A stretch of DNA of 46,671 nt, taken from contig NZ_ATZI01000019.1 in assembly GCF_000428125.1 (NCBI RefSeq), positions 1 to 46,671 on the forward strand, given 5' to 3'. The notes under the pieces were generated by a model, which was given only the letters and a program-made list of their open reading frames with translations, was not told the origin of the DNA and did not search any database. How positions within the stretch are numbered: position 1 is the first letter of the stretch; the number at the start of each line of letters is the position of its first letter. Made by a program: the position numbers and the translations under genes. This document shows positions 27,996 to 36,969 of this stretch, in pieces. This DNA comes from Bacteroides graminisolvens DSM 19988 = JCM 15093. GTDB lineage: Bacteria; Bacteroidota; Bacteroidia; Bacteroidales; Bacteroidaceae.

Positions 27996-29175
27996 ACATC
28001 ACTCCACCGGTAAAACAACGTGGTGAGTTGTAGCGACTCTTGTGAATCAACCTCTGGTATCTGTCGTACACTTCGTCGGCAATGTCTTCCCAAGAACGTA
28101 CGATGGTGGAAGAAGCGCGTAAGCCTACATCGCCAACCAACTTCGGATTCATCATCAGTTCCTGCAAGCGGTCGGCAAAGAAGTCAACAGAATGATCGCT
28201 TAAAAATCCGTTATAGTTATCCACAATCTCATCGGCACAAGTAGCACCTCGCAACAACAACGAAGGGGTGTGCAGGCCCGCTGCCTCACGAACAACCAGC
28301 GGTGCATTGTCATACAATGACGGAAAGAGGAAAAGATCGGCAGCGGTGTAGTAGCTTTTCAGCACATTTCTGTCGGCCACATTTCCCAGAAAATGAATCT
28401 TATGCGACAGGTTACGCTCTGCCACCCTATCTACCATCTCTTGATAGGCATAACCCGAACCCACAAAAAACATCTGAAAAGGAAGATCACGAATCAAGGC
28501 CAAAGAGTCGAGAATGAAACCTATATTTTTCTCCCAAATGTGCTGCCCAACAAATAGAAACATCGATTCTCCTTCACGAATACCCAACCGGCGGCGCGTT
28601 TCTATTCTTAATAGAGCCGACGAAGCATCCAACGTCAAGTCACTTCCATTGTTAACCACTTCAACCTTTCCTTTATAACCGTATTCGCGCAAGGTTTCTT
28701 CTACGGAGGCTTGTGGTATCCAGACCTCATCGGCCATCTCATAAAATCGCACAATTTTCTTTATCAGTAAATCGACCAGGTATTTATTGGAAATGATACG
28801 CTCTATATCCGTACGATATTTGGAGTGAAAGGTGGCAATCAACGGTATATTTTGTGAACGAGCTACTTGTACAGCCAGTTTACCCGAAGAAAAAGGGCAG
28901 TGTGCATGAGCCAACTCAAAAGAGAGACGAGACAATTTGAGCTGAAAGGGCCAGTCAATGCCCGGGAAGCCCAAACGATAGGGCTTCCGCATAGGAATTG
29001 GTGCTGATGAATATCTAAACACAGGATAGCCTGTACAATCTTCCGCCTCTGGATTTTTGGGAGTAACAACACATACATTCTGAGTTTTCTTGTGCAACCA
29101 AAATGCATAGTTCTGCATGGTTAAAGATACCCCGTCCATGATCGGGGGAAAGCAATCATTAAATAATCCTATCAT
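27982..29175 (-). CDS. Glycosyltransferase family 4 (GT-B fold)
   Basis: A 397-residue cytoplasmic or peripheral glycosyltransferase. The N-terminal Rossmann domain opens with MIGLFNDCFPPIMDGVSLTM, and HAHCPFSSGKLAVQ is the alpha-diglucosyl-diacylglycerol/PimB-like signature. The donor-binding C-domain has VVNNGSDL, FLFVGQHIWEKNIGFIL and the E-x7-E-type LFPSLYDNAPLVVREAAGL. Its similarity to lipid glycosyltransferases and its overlap with a flippase-like gene suggest a membrane glycolipid product. Exact donor and acceptor are unknown. Confidence 0.87.
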   Translation of the reverse strand: MIGLFNDCFPPIMDGVSLTMQNYAFWLHKKTQNVCVVTPKNPEAEDCTGYPVFRYSSAPIPMRKPYRLGFPGIDWPFQLKLSRLSFELAHAHCPFSSGKLAVQVARSQNIPLIATFHSKYRTDIERIISNKYLVDLLIKKIVRFYEMADEVWIPQASVEETLREYGYKGKVEVVNNGSDLTLDASSALLRIETRRRLGIREGESMFLFVGQHIWEKNIGFILDSLALIRDLPFQMFFVGSGYAYQEMVDRVAERNLSHKIHFLGNVADRNVLKSYYTAADLFLFPSLYDNAPLVVREAAGLHTPSLLLRGATCADEIVDNYNGFLSDHSVDFFADRLQELMMNPKLVGDVGLRASSTIVRSWEDIADEVYDRYQRLIHKSRYNSPRCFTGGVMYERV

Positions 29176-29261
29176 CCTTTTCTTTGTTTAGCGCAAAGAA
29201 ATACAAACGATATTACAATGCGTTTAAGAAACGATGACAGGAATAGAAAATATCACATGCT

Positions 29262-30656
29262 TCAAGGACGAATGGCAGCAATTAGCTCGTCCGAGCCAAG
29301 AAGGGTCTGCTCGCCTGATAACATATTCTTCAATAAGACTTTGTTTTCTTTCATCTCATTCTCGCCAACAATGGCAACGAAAGGTATGTTCTTGGCGTTT
29401 GCATACGTCATCTGCTTTTTCATTTTTGCAGAATCAGGATACATTTCGGCACGGATACCGGCAGCACGTACTTTAGTTAATACGGATAAAGAGTAATCGG
29501 CCTCATCTTCGCCAAAGTTAACAAACAGCAATTCGGTGCCGTTCACTGCTTCCTTTGGATAAAGTTCTAATTGATTGAGTACATCAAAAATACGATCGGC
29601 TCCAAATGAAATACCCACTCCGGATACGCCGGGCATACCAAATACACCTGTCAGATTGTCATAACGACCTCCTCCGGTAATACTTCCAATCTGCACATCC
29701 AGCGCTTTCACTTCAAAGATGGCACCGGTGTAATAGTTCAATCCGCGAGCCAGGGTTAAATCCAACTCTATCTGATTGGTCTTATCATCGAAAAGATCGG
29801 GCATTTCTGTTTTACGCAACGAGGCAAACTTCTTCAGAATGAACTCACATTCTTCTACTCCTTTTAAGCCTGTTTCACTTGAAGCTAAAACTTGTTTCAA
29901 CGTTTCAAGCTTCTCAGAGTTGCTTCCCTGCAACAAAATAATAGGCTGCAACTTGTCAATGGCTTCTGCGCTGATGCCTTTCTCTGCCAATTCTTTATTC
30001 ACATTCTCCAGACCAATTTTGTCCAGCTTGTCAATTGCAACGGTAATGTCTACAATCTTATCGGCTTCATTGATAATCTCGGCAATACCGGTTAGGATCT
30101 TTCGGTTGTTTATCTTAATACAAACCCGAATTCCGAAACGGGTGAATACTTCATCTACAATTTGCATAAGCTCCACCTCGTTAAGAAGCGAGTCACTTCC
30201 TACCACATCGGCATCGCACTGGTAAAATTCACGATAACGCCCTTTCTGAGGACGGTCGGCACGCCATACCGGCTGAATTTGGTATCTCTTAAAAGGAAAG
30301 GATATTTCGTCACGATGCATCACTACGTAACGGGCAAAAGGAACGGTTAAGTCATATCGCAGCCCTTTCTCACAAAACTTGCTTGCCAGCTTTGCAGCAT
30401 CTCTGCTCAACAGTTCTTCATCTGTCAAGCCCGAGAAGTAATCTCCTGAGTTTTGTATCTTAAAAAGGAGTTTATCACCCTCATCACCATACTTCCCCAT
30501 TAATGTAGAAAGCATTTCCATGGAAGGAGTTTCAATCTGTTGGAAACCATAAAGATGATAAACGTCGCGAATAGTATTAAATATATAGTTTCTTTTTGCC
30601 ATTTCTACTGGCGAAAAATCACGTGTTCCTTTGGGTATTCCCGGTTTAGCTGCCAT
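29262..30656 (-). CDS. hisS: Histidyl-tRNA synthetase
   Basis: A 464-residue class II aminoacyl-tRNA synthetase charging tRNA-His. Visible motifs are motif 1 around [13 protein letters not shown], motif 2 [22 protein letters not shown], the HisA motif [15 protein letters not shown], motif 3 [15 protein letters not shown], and a C-terminal anticodon-binding domain ([26 protein letters not shown]). It is ~40 residues longer than E. coli HisS and is the long, eukaryote/archaea-like form usual in Bacteroidetes. An exact -7 box lies upstream. Confidence 0.96.
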   Translation of the reverse strand: MAAKPGIPKGTRDFSPVEMAKRNYIFNTIRDVYHLYGFQQIETPSMEMLSTLMGKYGDEGDKLLFKIQNSGDYFSGLTDEELLSRDAAKLASKFCEKGLRYDLTVPFARYVVMHRDEISFPFKRYQIQPVWRADRPQKGRYREFYQCDADVVGSDSLLNEVELMQIVDEVFTRFGIRVCIKINNRKILTGIAEIINEADKIVDITVAIDKLDKIGLENVNKELAEKGISAEAIDKLQPIILLQGSNSEKLETLKQVLASSETGLKGVEECEFILKKFASLRKTEMPDLFDDKTNQIELDLTLARGLNYYTGAIFEVKALDVQIGSITGGGRYDNLTGVFGMPGVSGVGISFGADRIFDVLNQLELYPKEAVNGTELLFVNFGEDEADYSLSVLTKVRAAGIRAEMYPDSAKMKKQMTYANAKNIPFVAIVGENEMKENKVLLKNMLSGEQTLLGSDELIAAIRP

Positions 30657-30687
30657 AACTTAAACTATTTATTTTTTAATTGAATGG

Positions 30688-30695
30688 CAAAGTTA
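30688..30695 (-). promoter_or_regulatory. -7 element for hisS
   Basis: On minus TAACTTTG is an exact TAnnTTTG match about 31 bases before the hisS ATG. No TTTG is seen at -33. Confidence 0.5.
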
Positions 30696-30730
30696 CACGA
30701 AATTAATGAGTTAAGCAGAGTGAATTATAA

Positions 30731-30768
30731 AAAAAAAACGCACACCCGGAATTTCCTGATGTGCGTTT
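30731..30768 (-). terminator. Intrinsic terminator after the zinc metallopeptidase gene
   Basis: AAACGCACA pairs with TGTGCGTTT around a 15-base loop. On minus it is followed by a run of nine or more T. Confidence 0.85.
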
Positions 30769-30786
30769 CGTATTTTAAAACAAGAT

Positions 30787-31473
30787 TTAATCCCGTCTAC
30801 CCATATAAATCATAATATAATAAATTAATGTCGCCAAAGAACCAAGCGCTGCAACAACATAAGTATAAGCTGCTGATTTCAGAGCGTCTTCCGCTTGCGC
30901 GTGGTTATAAGAATTGGTAATGCCCGCACTACTTAACCATACCAACGCACGCTTACTTGCATCAATTTCTACAGGAAGCGTAATAAAGCTGAATAGAGTT
31001 GTCATAGCAAACAAGATAATACCACCTAGCAATAATTGGGGGAAATAATTTAATAGAAGGATTCCTCCAAGTATGAGCCAGCTAACCCATTGAGAAGCGA
31101 ATGTAACAACGGGGACCAGTTTGCTACGCATAGTTAACGGTGCATAAGCCCGTGCATGTTGCACTGCATGACCACATTCATGTGCGGCAACTGCTGCTGC
31201 CATAACACTGTTGCTGGCATATACTCCTTCACTTAAGTTAACTGTCTTATTGGCAGGGTTATAATGGTCGGTCAACATACCTTGGGTACTAGTAACCTGC
31301 ACATCATAGATGCCATTATCTTGCAGCATTTTAATGGCTACATCACGTCCCGTCATTCCAGAGGGCAAAGCCATCTTGGAATACTTTTTAAACTTGCTTT
31401 TAAGGTTCAACTGAACCAAATAGCTCACTAAAGCAATTCCAATAAATATAATCCACGAACTTGATATCATCAT
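30787..31473 (-). CDS. Membrane zinc metallopeptidase, YugP family
   Basis: A 228-residue integral membrane protein of the YugP/COG2738 family (neutral zinc metallopeptidase fold). The N-terminal helix (WIIFIGIALVSYLVQL) is followed by a soluble zinc-binding part with HECGH (His98, Glu99, His102) in AAAVAAHECGHAVQHARAYAPLTMRS. Then come two or three membrane helices with LPVEIDASKRALVWL and a final helix at YVVAALGSLATLIYYIMIYM. The physiological substrate is unknown. Two adjacent ATGs are possible starts. A strong terminator follows. Confidence 0.9.
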   Translation of the reverse strand: MMISSSWIIFIGIALVSYLVQLNLKSKFKKYSKMALPSGMTGRDVAIKMLQDNGIYDVQVTSTQGMLTDHYNPANKTVNLSEGVYASNSVMAAAVAAHECGHAVQHARAYAPLTMRSKLVPVVTFASQWVSWLILGGILLLNYFPQLLLGGIILFAMTTLFSFITLPVEIDASKRALVWLSSAGITNSYNHAQAEDALKSAAYTYVVAALGSLATLIYYIMIYMGRRD

Positions 31474-31533
31474 ATCTTTATTTCTTTTTAGTTACTACAA
31501 AAAGAAGAAGCAAATAGTTTGCCAAAACTATAT

Positions 31534-31571
31534 AAAAAAACAAGAGACTGTACGCAGCCTCTTGTTTTTTT
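31534..31571 (-). terminator. Intrinsic terminator of fur-purA
   Basis: A-run plus CAAGAG pairs with CTCTTG plus T7, with an inner CTG/CAG pairing, just past the purA stop on minus. Confidence 0.85.
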
Positions 31572-31591
31572 AATGAGAATTAGTATTTTAC

Positions 31592-32863
31592 TTATTCTTC
31601 AGTATATCGTTCAATGGTTTGTTCTCTGTCAGGACCAACTGAAACAATCTTAATTTCAACGCCGAGCTGCTCTTCCAGAAATGATAAATATGCATTGAAT
31701 TCTTCAGGGAATTCGTCTTCGCTCTGCATTTTCGTCATATCGGTTTGCCAACCGGGAATATCTACATAAACCGGTTCCACTTTCTCATTAATGTCGTATG
31801 GGAAATAATCAATCTCCTCACCATTCACGTTGTAGGCAACGCAGGCTCTGATTGTTTCAAATCCGTCGAGCACATCGCTTTTCATCATAATTAGTTTGGT
31901 AACTCCATTAATCATAATGGAATATTTTAAAGCAACCAAATCAATCCATCCACAACGACGCTTACGTCCGGTTACTGATCCGAATTCGTGCCCTAAAGTA
32001 CAAATTTCATCTCCTGTCTTATCAAATAATTCAGTCGGGAAAGGACCGGAACCAACGCGCGTGCAATAGGCTTTAAAGATACCATATACTTCACCGATCT
32101 TATTAGGAGCAACTCCCAGACCTGTACAAGCACCCGCGCAAACCGTATTTGAGGAAGTAACAAAAGGATAAGAACCAAAATCAATATCCAACATGGTTCC
32201 TTGTGCTCCTTCGCACAATATACTTTTGCCTTGAATCAGTAAATTGTTGATTTCGTGTTCGCTATCCACAAACTTAAATTGCTTCAGATATTCAATTCCT
32301 TCGAGCCAGGCTTGTTCCAACTCGGTGAGGTCATATTTATAATTTAAGCTTTCTAAGGTTCGTTCGTGTTTAGCTTTCGCTGATTCATATTTTTGTTTAA
32401 AGTCACATAAAATGTCTCCTACGCGAACGCCATTACGACTAACCTTGTCGGTGTAAGTAGGGCCTATACCTTTTCCGGTAGTTCCAACTTTAGCATCACC
32501 TTTAGCAGCCTCATAAGCCTGATCAAGAATACGATGTGTGGGCAATATTAAATGTGCTTTTTTAGAAATGTGCAATCTGTCTTTTAAATTATGACCGGAA
32601 GCTTCCAAAGCTTCTGCTTCTGCTTTGAATAAAGCAGGATCAAGCACAACTCCATTGCCTATGATATTGACTTTATCACCTTGAAAAATTCCGGAAGGGA
32701 TTGAACGGAGCACGTATTTCTGGCCTTCGAACTCAAGCGTGTGACCGGCATTCGGACCACCCTGAAAACGCGCTACTACATCATACTTGGGAGTTAAGAC
32801 ATCTACAACCTTCCCTTTTCCTTCGTCACCCCACTGCAAACCTAATAGAACATCTACTTTCAT
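31592..32863 (-). CDS. purA: Adenylosuccinate synthetase
   Basis: A 423-residue enzyme joining IMP and aspartate with GTP to adenylosuccinate, the first committed step to AMP. The P-loop-like LGLQWGDEGKGKVVD at the N-terminus, GGPNAGHTLEF, GTTGKGIGPTYTDKV, the IMP loop EGAQGTMLDIDFGSYPFVTSSN and GRKRRCGWIDL are all intact. The ATG overlaps the end of the fur gene by 4 bases, so purA is translated with the regulator. Complete and ordinary in length. Confidence 0.97.
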   Translation of the reverse strand: MKVDVLLGLQWGDEGKGKVVDVLTPKYDVVARFQGGPNAGHTLEFEGQKYVLRSIPSGIFQGDKVNIIGNGVVLDPALFKAEAEALEASGHNLKDRLHISKKAHLILPTHRILDQAYEAAKGDAKVGTTGKGIGPTYTDKVSRNGVRVGDILCDFKQKYESAKAKHERTLESLNYKYDLTELEQAWLEGIEYLKQFKFVDSEHEINNLLIQGKSILCEGAQGTMLDIDFGSYPFVTSSNTVCAGACTGLGVAPNKIGEVYGIFKAYCTRVGSGPFPTELFDKTGDEICTLGHEFGSVTGRKRRCGWIDLVALKYSIMINGVTKLIMMKSDVLDGFETIRACVAYNVNGEEIDYFPYDINEKVEPVYVDIPGWQTDMTKMQSEDEFPEEFNAYLSFLEEQLGVEIKIVSVGPDREQTIERYTEE

Positions 32864-33345
32864 TTCTCTTTCTTATTATTACTTGTTTTTTTTCTTTTAT
32901 TACGCCTGTCACAATTGGCACAAAGACCATATATATATAAGGAATAATGTGACAGGTGGAAACGGTTCATTTTAGTACTCTCAATCGCATTTTGAAGCGT
33001 ATCGTTTTTCATTTCTGAAACTTTTCCACACTGAGTACATATCAAATGATGATGTGTTTCACGATTATAAGACTTTTCATATTGCGAAGAGGTACCGAAC
33101 TGATGCTTAATGACTAAGCGAGCATTTATCAAAAGTATAATCGTATTATACAGTGTAGCTCTGCTAACACGGAAATTCTCTTGATTCATCATTTGTGAAT
33201 ACAAAGAATCAATATCAAAATGTCCATCTATGGAATAAATGGTTTCTAGAATTGCATAACGTTCGGGGGTCTTACGATGTCCGTTCGCATTCAGATATTC
33301 GGTAAATATCTGCTTTACAGTATCCTTTACATTTTGATTCTCCAT
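32860..33345 (-). CDS. Fur-family metal-dependent transcriptional regulator
   Basis: A 161-residue regulator of the Fur/PerR/Zur superfamily. The N-terminal winged helix carries HRKTPERYAILETIY and the recognition helix VSRATLYNTIILL. The C-terminal dimer domain has the His-rich ETHHHLICTQCGKVSE. Structural zinc cysteines are Cys103/Cys106 and Cys142/Cys145 (CANC). The tail is strongly basic (RRNKRKKTSNNKKEK). Iron, peroxide or zinc sensing cannot be decided by eye. Two exact -7 matches lie upstream. Overlap with purA suggests a shared transcript. Confidence 0.9.
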   Translation of the reverse strand: MENQNVKDTVKQIFTEYLNANGHRKTPERYAILETIYSIDGHFDIDSLYSQMMNQENFRVSRATLYNTIILLINARLVIKHQFGTSSQYEKSYNRETHHHLICTQCGKVSEMKNDTLQNAIESTKMNRFHLSHYSLYIYGLCANCDRRNKRKKTSNNKKEK

Positions 33346-33355
33346 ATAATAGACA

Positions 33356-33378
33356 CAAACTTAATGCCAACAAAGTTA
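33356..33378 (-). promoter_or_regulatory. Tandem -7 elements upstream of fur-purA
   Basis: On minus, TAACTTTG (33371-33378) and TAAGTTTG (33356-33363) both match TAnnTTTG. No TTTG is well placed at -33. The downstream copy is only ~10 bases from the ATG, so the upstream one is the better candidate. Confidence 0.45.
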
Positions 33379-33418
33379 ATTGTTTTTTTATAGAAAGTAA
33401 GTTATAAAAAGAAGTTTT

Positions 33419-34096
33419 TTAGAAAGTCGATGCCACATCTCTTACTAATGTATAAAGATACTGTTCCCTTTCATCCTTTGAAATTTCAAGCTCTTCAACT
33501 AAACGGCAAACCTGGAAACATTGTTCTTCACTATGTTCCATAAACTTTCTGATTGCCAGTCCGGCAGCGTTACGCACATTGTAGCTGCCGGCAAGGACGG
33601 CCGTCATCGCCTGGTCTAACAATTCATTTGCAGCAGAATCATCCATAGTTCCTTTCTTCATAAGTAAACGAGCAATAGTTAAGTAACCGCATATCTGCGT
33701 AAATTCATCCTCACTCGCAATCCAGTTCATAGATTTAGCAGGAGCATAGGGTAAATGCTGAAATAAGTTCATGCATGTGTGCTCGGCTATTTCAATATTA
33801 TTAATATCATCAATCCAGATGTCTGCAATTTCAGGGAAGAAAGTATCGACCGGTTGTAATAAGCCGGCAAGGATTTTACACTCCCGAATATTTTCTTTCC
33901 ATAAAGCTTGCGCTAGTTCGTGATTTTTGGTATAGTTTGAAGCTATAGATTTCAAACGAGGAAGTTCCACACCAAAGTTCAATTTATAACTCAAACCTTT
34001 TTCACGCATGCTTGCAGACGCAACTCCGTTCATTGATAAACGGAGTTGTGTCTTTATATTTTTCAGTTCTTCTGCTAATTCCATGTATTTATTCAT
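33419..34096 (-). CDS. DNA alkylation repair (AlkD-like HEAT-repeat) protein
   Basis: A 225-residue all-helical protein similar to the AlkD superfamily of HEAT-like-repeat DNA glycosylases that bind alkylated DNA. Helical pairs run through ELPRLKSIASNYTKNHELAQALW, ECKILAGLLQP, FFPEIADIWIDDINNIEIAEHTCMNLF and CGYLTIARLLMKKG. An Asp-rich pair (WIDDINN) occupies roughly the place of AlkD's Trp/Asp, but the catalytic set is not clearly conserved, so activity is uncertain. Its start overlaps the DPP III stop by 8 bases; the two are co-transcribed. Confidence 0.72.
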   Translation of the reverse strand: MNKYMELAEELKNIKTQLRLSMNGVASASMREKGLSYKLNFGVELPRLKSIASNYTKNHELAQALWKENIRECKILAGLLQPVDTFFPEIADIWIDDINNIEIAEHTCMNLFQHLPYAPAKSMNWIASEDEFTQICGYLTIARLLMKKGTMDDSAANELLDQAMTAVLAGSYNVRNAAGLAIRKFMEHSEEQCFQVCRLVEELEISKDEREQYLYTLVRDVASTF

Positions 34097-36134
34097 TTAT
34101 CGCCGGCAAAGTAGAATAATCTCTGCTGTAGCGCAACATTTGTTCTGTATATCCTTCATTATAAGAGACCTGCACATCCTTTATTTTACCTTCTTTATCA
34201 TATACGGGTAAATACTCCGGATTTACGAATCCTTTATAAGGTGCTAAGTTTAACGCTTTATACCTTTTAAGAACCTCATTATGAAGTACTGGGTCAACTT
34301 TAACAGCATAATTTTCAACCAACACTCTGGCCGCTTCAAAGTCGCCGGTAGATTTTATCCTCTGTATTTCTTTAAGTAATGCCCCAAAAAGATCACGCAA
34401 CTTAGTATAGTCGTTGATTACAACATACGTCTTACCACTCTTGTTTACCAATTCAACAACTTTATTCGAAGCCCCTTTATCAAACACCCAACGTGCTATT
34501 AATTGCCTATTTCTCATATGAGACTCTTCAATATCTTTTCCGGGCACTATCCGTACCAATTGAGTCATCAAACCATTCATTAAGTAAGTATAGTATTCGG
34601 CCTTATATGCTTCTTCATCAGGAAGTAAACCGAGCTCAACCAATTTTTTATCAGCCATGTAATAAAGGCCAAACAGATCGGCACGGGCCTCTTCTATTGT
34701 TGAACCATAGGCTTTCAGCGCATCAGGATCCACCCCTGGCAATAATTTACCAGACCCATGTCCTAAACATTCATGCAAATCAGTATGCAGATTACCCGTC
34801 ATATCGCCATACTTATCAATCAACTCCTTCTCCAAATTACTGAAAACAAACTCTTCATTAAAACCATTGCCGTGAGCAGCCTTATTATAAGCATCTGTAA
34901 TATTACCTATAGTAACAGATTTGGAACCATGGTGATTTCTAATCCAGTTAGAATTAGGCAAATTAATGCCAATCGCAGTCGACGGATATAAATCACCCGC
35001 TAAAATGGCAGCTGTGATAACCTTAGCTGTTACTCCTTTTACTTCCTTCTTCTTATATTCTTGATTTACAGGAGAGTGATCTTCAAACCACTGTGCATTA
35101 TTGCTGATAAGCTCTGTCCTACGGGTAGCCTCCAAATCTTTGAAATTAACAAGAGACTCCCAACTTGCTTTCATACCAAGAGGATCACCGTAAGTTTCAG
35201 TAAAACCGTTAACAAAATCAATGCGTGATTTTAAATCTTTAACCCATAATATGGCATACTCATCAAAAGTCTTTAAATCGCCCGATTGATAAAACTCTAT
35301 TAGTTTTGAGATGACTGCACTTTGCTCCTCATTCTCAGCTACAGATTTTGCTTTATCCAACCAGAATATGATTTTTTCAATAGCTTCATGATACAAACCA
35401 CCCAACTTCCAGACTTTTTCAGTTATTACACCGTTATTCTTAACCAAACGACTATTCAAGCCATAAGCTACAGGATACTCGTCTTTTGGATCTTTCATCT
35501 TTGCATAAAATTCTTCCGCTTCCGTCTGGGTAACTCCTTCATAGTAGTTACATGCCGATGTTAAAATGAGGTCTTCTCCATCTGACTGATTTACACGTTT
35601 CGACATTACATTTGGATCAAATATAATAGGGCGCAGCATAGCATATAAATCTTCTGCAGTTTGTCCGATAGCTAAAGGCAGTTTGTCGGGTTCCAAACTC
35701 AACATCTCCTTTTTCAAGAAGTCTTCAGAAAATTCAGGGGAAAACTTTTCTGAACCATAATGATGATGTATTCCATTAGAGAACCAAACTCTTTTCAGAT
35801 AAACTTCCATGTTCTTAAAGTTCTTATCTGACTTATCACCTTTATAATTCACATATATGGCCTCAAGCGTTTTACGAATAGTCAGATTATACTTTCCATT
35901 TTGGTCAAAAAGTATATCTCGCCCTTGAAGTGCAGCTTGAGTAAGATAATACACCAACTCTTTTTGTTTCAACGATAATTTTTCAAAGCCAGGTACATCG
36001 TACCTCAATATTTGTAAATCAGCAAATTGTTCCACAGTATATTCTATTTTATCAGCTTCACTAATAGTACTCTTTGAACCGCCACAAGAAGCCAACATTG
36101 CGACAGCTGCCACAGAGATCAGATAATTCTTCAT
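34089..36134 (-). CDS. Dipeptidyl peptidase III (M49), lipoprotein
   Basis: A 681-residue zinc exopeptidase releasing N-terminal dipeptides. The start MKNYLISVAAVAML gives a lipoprotein signal with lipobox LASC (Cys17) followed by GGSK. It lacks the acidic export signal, so a periplasmic-facing outer-membrane location is likely. The M49 motif HECLGH (about residues 454-459) and the second-ligand motif EEARAD downstream are intact. Typical DPP III enzymes are cytoplasmic in eukaryotes; exported forms are usual in Bacteroidetes. It overlaps the AlkD-like gene by 8 bases. Confidence 0.93.
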   Translation of the reverse strand: MKNYLISVAAVAMLASCGGSKSTISEADKIEYTVEQFADLQILRYDVPGFEKLSLKQKELVYYLTQAALQGRDILFDQNGKYNLTIRKTLEAIYVNYKGDKSDKNFKNMEVYLKRVWFSNGIHHHYGSEKFSPEFSEDFLKKEMLSLEPDKLPLAIGQTAEDLYAMLRPIIFDPNVMSKRVNQSDGEDLILTSACNYYEGVTQTEAEEFYAKMKDPKDEYPVAYGLNSRLVKNNGVITEKVWKLGGLYHEAIEKIIFWLDKAKSVAENEEQSAVISKLIEFYQSGDLKTFDEYAILWVKDLKSRIDFVNGFTETYGDPLGMKASWESLVNFKDLEATRRTELISNNAQWFEDHSPVNQEYKKKEVKGVTAKVITAAILAGDLYPSTAIGINLPNSNWIRNHHGSKSVTIGNITDAYNKAAHGNGFNEEFVFSNLEKELIDKYGDMTGNLHTDLHECLGHGSGKLLPGVDPDALKAYGSTIEEARADLFGLYYMADKKLVELGLLPDEEAYKAEYYTYLMNGLMTQLVRIVPGKDIEESHMRNRQLIARWVFDKGASNKVVELVNKSGKTYVVINDYTKLRDLFGALLKEIQRIKSTGDFEAARVLVENYAVKVDPVLHNEVLKRYKALNLAPYKGFVNPEYLPVYDKEGKIKDVQVSYNEGYTEQMLRYSRDYSTLPAINE

Positions 36135-36166
36135 TTCCAAAATTAAACTAGGGTTATTAAACACGA

Positions 36167-36205
36167 AAAAGGAAATATCTCAAATTTATTGAGATAATTC
36201 CTTTT
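36167..36205 (-). terminator. Intrinsic terminator of the AraC-type regulator gene
   Basis: A 17-base-pair arm, AAAAGGAA-A-TATCTCAA against TTGAGATA-A-TTCCTTTT, with one A-A mismatch, lies directly after the regulator's stop and ends in T5 on minus. Confidence 0.78.
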
Positions 36206-36229
36206 CATTAAGTTTTTTAGGATCCGCTT

Positions 36230-36694
36230 CTATTTATTCTTTTCCATAAATTTTCTACGGTAACCATTAGGCGTTTCACCTACATTCTTGTAGAATGCAG
36301 CATAAAAAGACTGACGATTTGCGAAGCCAACCAACGCACTGATTTCTTCTACGTTTTTATCAGCATATCTTTTATCAGTCAGTAGATGCATAGCATCTTT
36401 TACTCTATACTCGTTAAGCAAACAAGAATAGTTCATGCCAAAACGAGAATTTACAACCGCCGAAAGATAACGAGTGTTTGTCTGCAATTCTTTTGCTAAA
36501 TCCTTTGCAGAGAAATCCGGATCTTTATACTTTTTCTGTACTACCACGATATTCAATATCTTGTCGTACAATTCATCTGCCAATTCAGGTCTGATCAAAG
36601 ATCTGTAAGCAGCTTTTTTTTCTTTTTTCTCCCTTAAGTTATAAGGGCGCTTTTTAGGAGATTGCTCCTGTTTTTTGTTTTCTAAATCACTCAT
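36230..36694 (-). CDS. AraC-type helix-turn-helix regulator
   Basis: A 154-residue protein. The first ~35 residues are very basic and disordered (KKRPYNLREKKEKK). A short helical linker is followed by a full AraC double HTH (~55-150): FSAKDLAKELQTNTRYLSAVVNSRFGMNYSCLLNEYRVKDAMHLL, then VEEISALVGFANRQSFYAAFYKNVGETPNGYRRKF. There is no ligand-binding, receiver or membrane domain, so it is a stand-alone DNA-binding protein. Target genes are unknown. It is divergent from recQ across a 275-base AT-rich region. Confidence 0.88.
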   Translation of the reverse strand: MSDLENKKQEQSPKKRPYNLREKKEKKAAYRSLIRPELADELYDKILNIVVVQKKYKDPDFSAKDLAKELQTNTRYLSAVVNSRFGMNYSCLLNEYRVKDAMHLLTDKRYADKNVEEISALVGFANRQSFYAAFYKNVGETPNGYRRKFMEKNK

Positions 36695-36969
36695 TGAATT
36701 AACTGGTTAGGTTTGTTTCTAAATAATACATTATCTAATGCATCTATTTGCTGTCACAAATTTCATACAATTATTTTAAATACACAACTTTATCGTATAT
36801 ATTTTTTCTAAAAAAAAGGTCAAAAACCTTGATTTATATCTTTATTCGATAAATAATAATACAAATTAACTTTTACCATTAAAATTTCACAGTCTGAAGA
36901 ATATCAGGAACCATTTCTGATTATCAGGGAATAAACGTAACTTTGGCACATAAAACATACAAATTATAC
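36695..36969. promoter_or_regulatory. Divergent AT-rich region with recQ promoter
   Basis: TAACTTTG (36938-36945) is an exact -7 match 25 bases before the recQ ATG on plus; TTTC stands in place of TTTG about 19 bases further up. A small palindrome CTGA-TTA-TCAG (36917-36927) lies in that spacer. No equally good promoter is seen for the AraC-type gene, and nothing else is recognised in this stretch. Confidence 0.5.

Noticed and set aside
36138..36145. TAATTTTG -7 match upstream of the DPP III gene
   Set aside because: It ends only 3 bases before the chosen ATG, so the transcript would start at or after the start codon; probably a chance match in AT-rich sequence.
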